NCBI GenBank assembly: GCA_016946835.1
Contig: JACVTC010000065.1
Coordinates: 376,501-440,500, forward strand
DNA from: Neocallimastix lanati (nom. inval.)
Taxonomy: Eukaryota; Neocallimastigomycota; Neocallimastigomycetes; Neocallimastigales; Neocallimastigaceae
DNA: 64,000 nucleotides
Reading direction: 5' to 3'
Position numbers and translations under genes: made by a program. Each line of letters starts with the position of its first letter. The stretch's first letter is position 1. Of this stretch, positions 1-9,989 are shown one piece after another. The notes beneath the pieces are model-generated. The model did not search any database, was not told the origin of the DNA, and saw only the letters and a list, made by a program, of their open reading frames with translations.

Positions 1-272
1 TGTTATTCAGAGAGAGAATTATACAGAATTGATATTTTCTGTATTTTAGATCATTTTTATTATTGGAATTCTTCTGTATTTTAGTTCATTTTTATTTTAA
101 TAAAGATTTAATTTATTTTTAATTTTTGTTTTATTTTTAGTTTATTTCAAAGGTTTTAGAAAATATTATACAGAAACTTATAATTCTGTATTTTACATCA
201 AATATTTATTGAAATAGGTTTTTATTATTCTTAATATAAAAATAAGAATTAGTAATGATTTAAATATTATAT
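1..272. other. AT-rich leader of the minisatellite, nothing recognised
   Basis: Low-complexity A/T sequence. I see no reading frame, RNA gene or element end in it. Confidence 0.5.
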
Positions 273-1618
273 AATTTTTAATAAGAATATTTAATAATAA
301 TTTTTATTATATTTAATATTAATAAAAGATTTTAATAAGAATATTTAATAATAATTTTTATTATATTTGATATTAATAAAAGATTTTAATAAGAATATTT
401 AATAATAATTTTTATTATATTTAATATTAATAAAAGAATTTTATAAGAATGTTTAATAATAATTTTTATTATATTTGATATTAATAAAAGATTTTAATAA
501 GAATATTTAATAATAATTTTTATTATATTTAATATTAATAAAAGAATTTTATAAGAATATTTAATAATAATTTTCATTATAAAAGATTTTAATAAGAATA
601 TTTAATAATAATTTTTATTATATTTGATATTAATAAAAGAATTTTATAAGAATATTTAATAATAATTTTCATTATAAAAGATTTTAATAAGAATATTTAA
701 TAATAATTTTTATTATATTTAATATTAATAAAAGATTTTTATTAGAATATTTAATAATTTTTATTATGTTTAATATTAATAAAAGATTTTAATAAGAATA
801 TTTAATAATAATTTTTATTATATTTGATATTAATAAAAGAATTTTATAAGAATATTTAATAATAATTTTTATTATATTTAATATTAATAAAAGATTTTAA
901 TAAGAATATTTAATAATAATTTTTATTATATTTGATATTAATAAAAGATTTTAATAAGAATATTTAATAATAATTTTTATTATATTTAATATTAATAAAA
1001 GAATTTTATAAGAATGTTTAATAATAATTTTTATTATATTTGATATTAATAAAAGATTTTAATAAGAATATTTAATAATAATTTTTATTATATTTAATAT
1101 TAATAAAAGAATTTTATAAGAATATTTAATAATAATTTTTATTATATTTAATATTAATAAAAGATTTTAATAAGAATATTTAATAATAATTTTTATTATA
1201 TTTGATATTAATAAAAGATTTTAATAAGAATATTTAATAATAATTTTTATTATATTTAATATTAATAAAAGAATTTTATAAGAATGTTTAATAATAATTT
1301 TTATTATATTTGATATTAATAAAAGATTTTAATAAGAATATTTAATAATAATTTTTATTATATTTAATATTAATAAAAGAATTTTATAAGAATATTTAAT
1401 AATAATTTTCATTATAAAAGATTTTAATAAGAATATTTAATAATAATTTTTATTATATTTAATATTAATAAAAGATTTTTATTAGAATATTTAATAATTT
1501 TTATTATGTTTAATATTAATAAAAGATTTTAATAAGAATATTTAATAATAATTTTTATTATATTTGATATTAATAAAAGATTTTAATAAGAATTTTTAAT
1601 AATAATTTTATTTTATTA
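273..1618. repeat. 54-bp AT-only minisatellite array
   Basis: About 25 tandem copies of a 54-bp unit built from the blocks TTTTAATAAGAATATTTAAT, AATAATTTTTATTATATTT and RATATTAATAAAAG. Units come as two main variants (TTTAATAAGAATA and TTTTATAAGAATG). A few short units have the TTATATTTRATATTAAT block replaced by TTTCATTAT. A distinctive variant (AAAGATTTTTATTAGAAT) occurs at 731 and again at 1471 with matching neighbours, so a block of about 740 bp was itself duplicated inside the array. No coding potential. Confidence 0.9.
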
Positions 1619-1679
1619 TTATTAAGAGTATTTAATAGGAAATACAAGGTATTTAGTGACACCCCGTATCAAGTTACAC

Positions 1680-2236
1680 TGTAACAGATACATGGTAACT
1701 TCAAGCCTATCCAATGATAGTTCTTTGGTTACGTAACGTATCTCTAAACAGCTAGCAATTTCGGCTAATCAAATAAAATCTTTTATTACTTTCGTACATT
1801 AAATTTTATTATTTTATAAATAATTATATAGTTAAATATTTATTTAAATATATTTTATTTAGTGATTAGTAAACTAAGTTAAATTAAATTATTTACCAAT
1901 CATAATATTATTGACATGTATAAATAATAATTGAACTTGTAACTGTAACGCACTAGCGTTACTATTAACGTAAATTGTTATTATAAATATTAATATTGAT
2001 AAATAAAAATATAATTATTAAATAAAAAATATTACTCAGTGTAAGCCCAGTAACTGATAACGAATAGAGTTATAAAGTACTGCGCTATACTCTAGTGTAA
2101 TAAGAAATAATAATTATAGAATTAATTAATTTAGTGTTTATTATTAACAACTCGAATAGAGAGGTGTTAAGTTATCTTAGCCTTTAGATTTAATTATTAT
2201 TCGTTATTTTAGTTAATAATAAACTTACCTTTTACA
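1680..2236 (+). repeat. E1 5' LTR
   Basis: Starts TGTAACAG and ends CTTTTACA. It contains a perfect 7-bp hairpin (GTAACGC / GCGTTAC) and a TATA-like site near 1918. It matches 8706-9262 over its full 557 bp with about two differences. Confidence 0.95.
1895..1926 (+). promoter_or_regulatory. Possible LTR promoter (CCAAT-like and TATA-like boxes)
   Basis: ACCAAT at 1895-1900 is followed by GTATAAATA at about 1918-1926. The same pair recurs in the 3' LTR. In so AT-rich a genome a TATA match alone is weak, so this is only a candidate for the RNA polymerase II start of E1. Confidence 0.35.
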
Positions 2237-2846
2237 ATAGTAACGCTTTATAACTAATTAGCCGATAATAATTAAATAAAAATTTAAACGCTAAGTAATA
2301 ATTTAATAAGATAGAATAGTTAGTTTTTTAAAATAAAAATTAATATTTAAACAATAAATCATAGTTTACCTATTTTCTTTGTTTACTTTTTAATTGTTTA
2401 ACTTAGAAAATTTTTGATACAAAATTTACGCCACAATACGTAGCGGAAGAAGCCACGAAAATTTTAATCAAAAAAAAAAAAAAAAAAAAAAAATTTTTCG
2501 GCTTCAAAATAAAATTTTGATCAAAAATCTAAAAATTTAAATTTTTTAAAATTTCGTATATCCGAAATTTAATTTATTAATAATTTAATTATAAATCATT
2601 ATTTAATTTAAAAATTTTAAATTTTTGGTAGTACCGATATTTAATTAATAAAAATTTTGTACTTTACCAAATAAAATTCGCTTTTGCTTAATAGGTAGTC
2701 ATTTTTTATACAAATTTATATTTGTAGTGACTCGGGAAGCGAAAGAAAAATTTTTAAAATGATTATTTAAATTATTAATTTTTATACATTTAATTTTTTT
2801 TAAAAAAAAATTTATTTTTTTATTTTTTATTTTATTTATTTTATAT

Positions 2847-2883
<37 letters not shown>

Positions 2884-3002
2884 AAGTGGACGATAATATC
2901 AACTAAATAAATTTAAGTAAGTGAATAAATTATAATCTTTTAAATAAACTAAAAGTGAGTGGATATATTTATAATTACTAGATAAATTATTAAGAAAAGT
3001 AA
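2237..3002 (+). other. E1 leader with two long poly(A) runs
   Basis: Non-coding interval between the 5' LTR and the first frame of E1. It holds A runs at 2470-2493 (24 A) and 2853-2881 (29 A), the second about 120 nt before the first ATG. Directly after the LTR the sequence (ATAGTAACGCTTTATAAC) is not a usual TGG-type primer site. Self-priming or an internal tRNA fragment would be alternatives. Confidence 0.6.
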
Positions 3003-3230
3003 ATGGATAAAAAGAATAAGAGTAATAAGGCGCTTGAAAACACAAGAAAAACCACAAGGAGTGGTTCTCTGAAGAGTTCGGTGGGCAGCGTGACTGCAGA
3101 GAGTAGTCCTACGCCTGTAGAAGCACCTCCATCTCGACGCCAAAATACAGGAGACAAGAAAATGACTAGTACTCCTGAGAAACCAGCTGCTTCTAAACCT
3201 AAACCAGCTGCGGCGCCCGAGAAGAGTTAA
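3003..3230 (+). CDS. E1 small upstream frame (75 aa), basic and Pro/Ser/Lys-rich
   Basis: A short basic, low-complexity protein rich in Lys, Ser, Pro and Ala with no recognised domain. It starts at the first ATG after the poly(A) run and lies in the same reading frame as the next two E1 frames. It may be the N-terminal part of a Gag-like precursor expressed together with the downstream frames by read-through, as several retroelement families do, or a separate leader peptide. Base composition matches the rest of E1. Confidence 0.55.
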   Translation: MDKKNKSNKALENTRKTTRSGSLKSSVGSVTAESSPTPVEAPPSRRQNTGDKKMTSTPEKPAASKPKPAAAPEKS

Positions 3231-3311
3231 CCCGAGGCTAGTAAACCTGAAGCCAGTAGGCCAGGAACTAACCTAGGAGAAAGTTCAAGCAAAAATGTTA
3301 ATGCTGGAGCG

Positions 3312-3923
3312 ATGGACTTTGCTGCTTTGCTGAGTAAGCAGATGGAGGACTTTAAGAACATGATAGTAAGCACTCAGCAACAGACGGCTGCGATGATAGA
3401 ACAGATGCAAAACCAAAGTGAAATGAGATTCGCTAAAATTGAAGCCGAACTAAGCAACTTTATCCCCGCTGTGGACCAACGATTTGGAGAGGTTGAGAGG
3501 CGTGTGGAAGAAGAGGAGTCTAGTAGCCAAGCTAGTGTGCTAGAGCTTCAAAAGGTACAAGCGTATCTAAGTCAGCAACTTGCTGAAAGTAAAGATAAAG
3601 AGGCCGCTGTTAAAGCTGAAATCAAAAAGATTGAAACCTATCTGGATGCGGACCAGATAAAAGGAAAACAAATACAACAAGACCTAGAGGATAAAGGTCA
3701 AAAATTGTTCAAGATTGAGGAATTCTTGGATGCGAACCAAGAAAGGGATAAGGTACACTTGAATGAGCTCGAAGAAAAAATCGAGAAGCTAATGGCCATT
3801 AACCAGGTACAGCAACAGGAGATCGAACGACTGGGTAAGCTGGCTTTGGATGCTCAGAATAAGGAGCAGGCATCGACGAGCAAACCTTTCCCACTACACA
3901 TAGATACTAAAGAAGCAAGATAA
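3312..3923 (+). CDS. E1 coiled-coil protein (203 aa)
   Basis: Predicted long amphipathic helix: from about residue 40 onward the sequence is dominated by Glu, Lys, Gln and regularly spaced Leu/Ile. An internal duplicated motif (YLDADQ and FLDANQ) is about 30 residues apart. It opens with a Gln/Met-rich segment. Such a coiled coil upstream of the capsid could drive Gag multimerisation; this is inference, as I know no named family. It shares its frame with the flanking E1 frames and sits only about 30 nt before the Gag-Pol ATG. Confidence 0.7.
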   Translation: MDFAALLSKQMEDFKNMIVSTQQQTAAMIEQMQNQSEMRFAKIEAELSNFIPAVDQRFGEVERRVEEEESSSQASVLELQKVQAYLSQQLAESKDKEAAVKAEIKKIETYLDADQIKGKQIQQDLEDKGQKLFKIEEFLDANQERDKVHLNELEEKIEKLMAINQVQQQEIERLGKLALDAQNKEQASTSKPFPLHIDTKEAR

Positions 3924-3953
3924 GGTAGTTATCACCACTTCACGCCGCCTATA

Positions 3954-6900
3954 ATGACCAGAAGTGCGATGGAAGATGTGGTTATGACCGACGCGTACCC
4001 TGTGGAGTACGAACGAGACATCCCAATGTTCAATGGTGAAACTGAAGATGTAGAATCATTTATTGACAGGTTAAAAAGGTACTTTGGCAGACACCAGAAG
4101 TATTACCAAAGCGAGCCCACGGCTATGTTGTACTTTATTGAGGACCACTTACAAGGAACTGCTAAAAAGTGGTACCAAATGGACGAAGTATTCAAACAAC
4201 GAGATGACCCACAACCTCAAAGGTTGATGGATAGATTGCTGAAGGAATTTAAAAGCGAAAGAACGTTGGAAGAAGTTAAAACAGCAATGCTTAAACTTAG
4301 GCACGATTGGAGTAAAGCCTATGAATACCTATCAGAATTCAATAGGTTAAGTAGAATACTTCAGCTAACAGATGAAACCAAAAGACTACTGCTCGTACAA
4401 CAAGTTAGACCATCGGTTCGTGAAGCCTTTTATGATCTACCTGCAGAAAAGCAAACCTTAGAAGATTACGTGACTTGTCTAAGGAGATGCGACACATTCC
4501 CCACGGATTACAAAGACGATTACCTAGAAAGATACGAATACAACCGCGAGAGGAAGATAGCCATCATGGCCCTACTTGGAATGATGGACCCGCGAAGACC
4601 CTCCAAGGATATTGAAGCCAAAAGAAGGAGGAACAGCGATAATCGCCGAGGCGATAAAAGAGATTTCAGTAGGAAAGAGCCTACTAAACAAAACAATTAC
4701 GATAAAAACAAGAAGGATGGATATAACCATAATAGTGGTAAAGATTTCAGTACGAGACCAAGCGAAAAACAAAATTACTATAAAGACTCACGTACCAGCA
4801 GTAATAATCCAATTCCCAAGACAGCACTTCTAATGCAAGCTGGGTCTGAGTACGAAGAATTTGTGCCTGAGGCCAAGATAAGTAATCTTCGTACCAAAGA
4901 GGGGCTCCAAGATTTAAATGTGCTGTATGATACTGGATCACAGATCAACATGATCCATCCGCAGTTAGCCAAGGAGATGGGACTCAAGACAGAAGACCGT
5001 CCCTTAACGTTCACTACTGCCGCTGGTAAAGTGCTGATACCACAGGTTACGGAAAAGTTCAAGATTAAGATTAAGCTGGTCGAAGAGCGTACTGGTAAAG
5101 TCAAATGGTATGACTTTAATACAAGATGCAGGCTAGCCGAGGCTATGCCGAGAACGATTATTCTGGGATCAAGATTCATGGATAGACATTTAATCTATAG
5201 AAAGATTGACGTCCATGATCAACAGCCTAAGGTATATAAAATAGATGGCGAAAGACCAGGGCTACCAGATGTAGACTCACCAGAAGAGTGCGCAGGTGAA
5301 AGTATCTACATGGTTCAACTCCCAGAAGAAAGAGAAGAAGCTGTGCAAAAGGGGATTCAACCTACAGCGAGAATTACCAAAATTATAAATCAGGTTATTG
5401 ATAACCAGAAGTTGAAGGACACGGTGTATGAATTAACGAGCCAATATTACCGTGATAGAGGAATTGAGTATACGATGGATTACTACGATTATTTAGTGGA
5501 TTACGCTAAATGGGCAGATTGGTTCAAGGTACAGAAGACTAAAAATCTAAAGGAGAGCGAAATTAATAAAAACCCTACGGAAAGTAGTGCACAAAAAGAT
5601 AGCCAGACAAAAGATCATCTAGCCATGATCACGCAAGAGGATTCGGTGGCCGATACAATCAGAAAAGTGGGACTTGAGAAACTATTGTCAATAGGCGAAA
5701 TTATAGATAAGTATTATGGAGACTTAACGGAAGCATTCAATGAAGAAATCGCTGAGACATTACCAGAGCACAGGCCGTATGATTGCAAAATAGAACTAGA
5801 GCCTGATGTACCACTTTATAAAGGAGCTATCTACCCAACGAGTCCTAAAGAAGAGAAAGCACTTAAAGAATATATTGATGAAAATTTAGCTAAGGGGTTT
5901 ATAAGAAGGTCAGAATCTCCGGCGGGTTACCCTGTATTGTTCGTGCCGAAGAAATCAGGTGAGCTACGACTTTGCATGGATTATCGCAAATTGAACCAAC
6001 GGACTAAACGCAACGCCTATCCGATCCCAAGAATTAGTGCAGTGTTCGAAGCTATGAAAGGAGCAGTTGTGTTCTCCAAGTTCGACCTAAAATCTGCCTA
6101 TAACTTGGTACGAATTCGAGAAGGTGATGAGTACAAGACGGCCTTCAACACCAAGTTTGGACACTTTGAACATTTGGTAATGCCTTTTGGGCTAACCAAT
6201 GCACCAGCAGTGTTCCAAAGCTTCGTGAATGATGTCTTCAGCGAGGATATCGGGAAGTACTGTCAAGTCTACCTAGATGACATCGTCGTATATTCCAAAA
6301 CTTTGGAGGAACATGTAGAGCATGTTCGAACGATTTTAAAGAAGCTGATACAACATAAACTCGTAGCTAAGATGTCCAAATGTGAGCTACATAAGTTAAA
6401 GATCTCATTTTTAGGCCATGTGGTCAGCAAGGATGGTGTAGAGACTGACCCAGAAAAGATTAAGGCCGTGGCAGAATGGCCACAACCAGAAAATATCAAG
6501 CAGATGCAAAGCTTCTTAGGCTTTTGCAATTATTACAGGAATTTTATTAAGAATTTCTCTGAAATAGCCAAACCGTTATTCAAAATGACCTCAAAGAAAG
6601 AAAAATTTGAATGGAGCGAAGAAGGATTGGCCGCGTTTCACAAATTAAAGGAAATGCTTACCTCTCCGCCAGTACTAGCTTACCCTGACCACGAGAAACA
6701 GTTCTTCGTTGAATGTGATGCTAGTAATTACGCGATAGGAGGTGTGCTGTCACAGAAAGGAGACGATGGTACCCTTCATCCTATATATTATTATTCTAAG
6801 ACACTTAGTAAGGCTGAAGTAAATTATTCAATTACAGAGAAAGAACTATTAGCCATTAAGACTGCTTTTACAGAATGGCGACACTTGCTTCAAAGTGCGA

Positions 6901-8681
6901 AGCATAAGATTATTGTTTATAGTGACCACAGAAATCTGTTGTTCGCTACCAAACCACAATTACTAACTCCTAGGCAAATTAGATGGCAAGAACTATTCGC
7001 CACATACTGGTTTGAAATAGTTTACAGACCTGGGAAGAAAAATGGTAAAGCTGACGCCCTCTCAAGAGTTGAAACAGAGAAAACTGAGGGTAAAGAATTT
7101 GATAAAGATAGTCTATTAAAACCCGATCAATTGGTAGGATTTGATGACGTAGATGGAGAAGCTAGTTATCTAGCCTTAGCTACCAATTTCGTGGATGATA
7201 TCAAGCAGGCCTACCGACAGGACAAAATGGCCCAAGAGATTATGAAAGACCTAGCAGAAGATGCCAGAAATAATTATAACAAGAAACATTGGCTAGAAGT
7301 AGATGGCCTTCTGGTTAGAAAGGAAAACCCTGAACAAATTTACGTGCCCACAACGTTCAGGAAAACAATTATTCAATTAAACCATGACTCGGAGTACGCA
7401 GGACACTTAGGAATTGATAAGACTTCGGACCTAGTATCTAGGAATTTCTACTGGCCGAAGATGAGGAAGGATATATCAGGCAACGTGAAAGCTTGTAGAA
7501 CCTGCGCTACTAAGAAGGATGATCGCCATAAAGAATATGGTACTGCGGTAAGAGTTCCGGTCGCAGAATTACCCTGGCAAGAGGTACAGTTGGATTTTAT
7601 AACTGATCTGCCAGTGAAGAGTAGAGTAAGGACCAATAGTGGTTATGTTTGGGAAACGAAAAGAGCAGGTTGTATCTTAGTATGCTGCGATAAATTAACC
7701 AAGATGATACACCTGATAGGATTTAAACATGTGCCCAACGCTAACGAGACTGCTGACGCATTCCTAAAGGAGATTTACAGGCTGCATGGATTCCCTAAGG
7801 TAGTTACAACTGATAGAGGAGTTCAGTTCACCAGTCAGGTATGGAAGGAGCTACTAGAGTTCTTCGGGACCGAAGTAAACCATGCTACCACTAGTCACCA
7901 CGAGACAGTAGGCCAAGTGGAAAGGAACAATGCCTACGTAGAGACTTATTTACGGTGCTTTGTGGGAACTTACGATGATGAAAGTTGGATGGACTACTTG
8001 TTCTTAGCAGAGTTCTGCTATAACAACGCAATCCACGCTTCTACCCAACAATCTCCTTTCCTCACCTTATATAACTACCAGGTACACAACTCCCCTAAGA
8101 CAGCCGATTTAGTACATTCGTTAGGCGAAGCCAAAATGATCGATAGCTTTGCTCACAACTTGGGAAACCTAAAGCACATCCTAGAAATCGCCCAAACAAG
8201 ATACCTGGATAATATGGATAGGACCCGTACAGATAATTACCCTAGGTATAGGTTGTTAGATAAAGTATGGCTAAAGAAACCTGAAAATTATGACGCGTTG
8301 CCATTCTACAAACTTACAACAAGAAAATTCGGACCATTCAAGGTAGTTGGTGTCGACGAAGAAAAGAAGAATTATAGATTAGATATAAGTCGTTCACCTT
8401 TCCCAAATATATACCCAGTGTTCCATGTGAGTGAATTGGAACCATTCTACAACTTACCTAAAACATTAGTGCCGGCTCCTGCAGGAAACCAAAAGATAAT
8501 TCATATCCTTGGATCAAGGAAACACCAAGGACTTTATCAATACCTGGTTGCGTACCAGAATGATAAACAAGAGTGGGTCAACGCCGACGTGATCGACGAC
8601 AATCCTCACTACGCAGAATTGCTGGAGGATTACCAAGATTTTAGCTATAGCCAGTTCATCGCTAGCGTCGTCAACCATTAG
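3954..8681 (+). CDS. E1 Gag-Pol polyprotein, Ty3/gypsy chromovirus type (1575 aa)
   Basis: Encodes the particle and replication enzymes of E1. Order: capsid-like region at about residues 20-205 (FNGETEDVESFIDRL), a basic Asn-rich linker, retropepsin with DTGS at D326, reverse transcriptase with YLDD at 773-776, and RNase H with an Asp at 922 in ECDAS. Integrase follows with a His/Cys zinc-binding region at about 1144-1183 and catalytic D1214, D1287 and E1323 (a D-35-E spacing). A GPF motif lies near 1458 and a chromodomain-like tail at about 1510-1565. No CCHC zinc knuckle is seen; the basic linker may bind RNA instead. The frame is open throughout. Domain order RT-RNaseH-IN marks Ty3/gypsy, and the tail marks chromoviruses, which read histone marks to choose targets. 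Confidence 0.95.
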   Translation: MTRSAMEDVVMTDAYPVEYERDIPMFNGETEDVESFIDRLKRYFGRHQKYYQSEPTAMLYFIEDHLQGTAKKWYQMDEVFKQRDDPQPQRLMDRLLKEFKSERTLEEVKTAMLKLRHDWSKAYEYLSEFNRLSRILQLTDETKRLLLVQQVRPSVREAFYDLPAEKQTLEDYVTCLRRCDTFPTDYKDDYLERYEYNRERKIAIMALLGMMDPRRPSKDIEAKRRRNSDNRRGDKRDFSRKEPTKQNNYDKNKKDGYNHNSGKDFSTRPSEKQNYYKDSRTSSNNPIPKTALLMQAGSEYEEFVPEAKISNLRTKEGLQDLNVLYDTGSQINMIHPQLAKEMGLKTEDRPLTFTTAAGKVLIPQVTEKFKIKIKLVEERTGKVKWYDFNTRCRLAEAMPRTIILGSRFMDRHLIYRKIDVHDQQPKVYKIDGERPGLPDVDSPEECAGESIYMVQLPEEREEAVQKGIQPTARITKIINQVIDNQKLKDTVYELTSQYYRDRGIEYTMDYYDYLVDYAKWADWFKVQKTKNLKESEINKNPTESSAQKDSQTKDHLAMITQEDSVADTIRKVGLEKLLSIGEIIDKYYGDLTEAFNEEIAETLPEHRPYDCKIELEPDVPLYKGAIYPTSPKEEKALKEYIDENLAKGFIRRSESPAGYPVLFVPKKSGELRLCMDYRKLNQRTKRNAYPIPRISAVFEAMKGAVVFSKFDLKSAYNLVRIREGDEYKTAFNTKFGHFEHLVMPFGLTNAPAVFQSFVNDVFSEDIGKYCQVYLDDIVVYSKTLEEHVEHVRTILKKLIQHKLVAKMSKCELHKLKISFLGHVVSKDGVETDPEKIKAVAEWPQPENIKQMQSFLGFCNYYRNFIKNFSEIAKPLFKMTSKKEKFEWSEEGLAAFHKLKEMLTSPPVLAYPDHEKQFFVECDASNYAIGGVLSQKGDDGTLHPIYYYSKTLSKAEVNYSITEKELLAIKTAFTEWRHLLQSAKHKIIVYSDHRNLLFATKPQLLTPRQIRWQELFATYWFEIVYRPGKKNGKADALSRVETEKTEGKEFDKDSLLKPDQLVGFDDVDGEASYLALATNFVDDIKQAYRQDKMAQEIMKDLAEDARNNYNKKHWLEVDGLLVRKENPEQIYVPTTFRKTIIQLNHDSEYAGHLGIDKTSDLVSRNFYWPKMRKDISGNVKACRTCATKKDDRHKEYGTAVRVPVAELPWQEVQLDFITDLPVKSRVRTNSGYVWETKRAGCILVCCDKLTKMIHLIGFKHVPNANETADAFLKEIYRLHGFPKVVTTDRGVQFTSQVWKELLEFFGTEVNHATTSHHETVGQVERNNAYVETYLRCFVGTYDDESWMDYLFLAEFCYNNAIHASTQQSPFLTLYNYQVHNSPKTADLVHSLGEAKMIDSFAHNLGNLKHILEIAQTRYLDNMDRTRTDNYPRYRLLDKVWLKKPENYDALPFYKLTTRKFGPFKVVGVDEEKKNYRLDISRSPFPNIYPVFHVSELEPFYNLPKTLVPAPAGNQKIIHILGSRKHQGLYQYLVAYQNDKQEWVNADVIDDNPHYAELLEDYQDFSYSQFIASVVNH

Positions 8682-8705
8682 TAGCTTGCTCCTTGGGAGA
8701 GGCCT

Positions 8706-9262
8706 TGTAACAGATACATGGTAACTTCAAGCCTATCCAATGATAGTTCTTTGGTTACGTAACGTATCTCTAAACAGCTAGCAATTTCGACTAATCAAAT
8801 AAAATCTTTTATTACTTTCGTACATTAAATTTTATTATTTTATAAATAATTATATAGTTAAATATTTATTTAAATATATTTTATTTAGTGATTAGTAAAC
8901 TAAGTTAAATTAAATTATTTACCAATCATAATATTATTGACATGTATAAATAATAATTGAACTTGTAACTGTAACGCACTAGCGTTACTATTAACGTAAA
9001 TTGTTATTATAAATATTAATATTGATAAATAAAAATATAATTATTAAATAAAAAATATTACTCAGTGTAAGCCCAGTAACTGATAACGAATAGAGTTATA
9101 AAGTACTGCGCTATACTCTAGTGTAATGAGAAATAATAATTATAGAATTAATTAATTTAGTGTTTATTATTAACAACTCGAATAGAGAGGTGTTAAGTTA
9201 TCTTAGCCTTTAGATTTAATTATTATTCGTTATTTTAGTTAATAATAAACTTACCTTTTACA
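8706..9262 (+). repeat. E1 3' LTR
   Basis: Direct copy of 1680-2236, preceded by the purine tract GGGAGAGGCC at about 8695-8704. It ends TTTTACA and abuts the TGTAAAG start of LTR-A with no extra base. Confidence 0.95.
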
Positions 9263-9399
9263 TGTAAAGAATTAATTAAAAATATTTAATTATATTAATA
9301 ATTAATTCTTTCTACAATTAATAATAAAAAATATTATTAATTGAGATAAAATTAAAAAATATAATATAAAAATTGAAAACGAAAATTTAAAAACTTAGA

Positions 9400-9720
9400 G
9401 TTTATTATAAGATTATAATAAACAACACTAAAAGTAGGTTAAGAGAATTTTAGAAATTATTTTATTATAAAAATTTTTTATTTAAAAGTAATTTTAAAAT
9501 ATTTGTGTTAATTATTATAATTTCTTATAATAATAACTCTTGATTATTTTTAGAAGAATCAAGAGTCCTATTTATATTAATTTGATTTCTAATCTTGGAA
9601 AATTATCTCTATCTAGAAAAAGATTAGAAGAAAAAACTAGATAGATCTCGATTGGTGTTTAATTACATCAATCTTTAGTTAATAAGAAAACCCGAATAAG
9701 GGAGAAAACTTATTAACTAA
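9400..9720 (+). ncRNA. Structured RNA, copy A (hairpin, pseudoknot, hairpins)
   Basis: Helices seen directly: P0 9400-9410/9413-9423; P1 9536-9545/9557-9566 (ACTCTTGATT / AATCAAGAGT); P2 9587-9596/9620-9629; P3 9608-9616/9637-9645, which crosses P2 as an H-type pseudoknot. P4 is 9650-9658/9665-9673, with one G-U pair that favours the plus strand as sense. P5 is 9675-9686/9709-9720, an A-rich internal loop encloses P6 (CCC/GGG, 9691-9693/9700-9702). The loop between P2' and P3' is GAAAAAA. No known RNA family is recognised. Copies B and C keep the order with different stem sequences. Confidence 0.7.
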
Positions 9721-9989
9721 TTATATATTAATTTTATTAATATTTAATCACAAGTATAATTAAATAATTAATTCTTTTAATTATCTTAATTAAAAGTCCA
9801 AGAAATAATATAATTTAATTATTTCTTGATTAAATAAAATTATCATTTTAATACAATTTAATTTTTCTTAATTAAATAGAATTTAACATTATTTTAATAC
9901 AATAATACATTATTATAATTTAATATATTAATTATTGATAATTTAATTTAATTTTAAAACAATAACATTAATTAATAATTACTATGTGA

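Larger units (their letters stand above)
1680..9262 (+). mobile_element. E1: whole-looking Ty3/gypsy chromovirus-like retrotransposon
   Basis: Bounded by two 557-bp LTRs with TG...CA ends, which I find to differ at only about two positions, so the insertion is young. Inside are a long leader, two short upstream frames and one long Gag-Pol frame carrying protease, RT, RNase H, integrase and a chromodomain-like tail. A purine-rich tract (GGGAGAGGCC) sits just before the 3' LTR. I find no tRNA-like primer site after the 5' LTR and no target-site duplication: the left flank ends TTACAC and the right flank begins TGTAA. The coding part is visibly richer in G and C than anything else here. Confidence 0.93.

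Noticed and set aside
273-1618. CRISPR array or telomere
   Set aside because: Units are contiguous, without unique spacers, and there is no short G-rich telomere repeat.
4572-7636. Several minus- and plus-strand frames inside E1 Gag-Pol
   Set aside because: They overlap a clear polyprotein and have no domain of their own.
9400-9720. Hammerhead, HDV-like, twister or pistol ribozyme; group I or II intron
   Set aside because: None of their conserved core sequences or helix orders fits the pseudoknot motif, so I call it an unassigned RNA.
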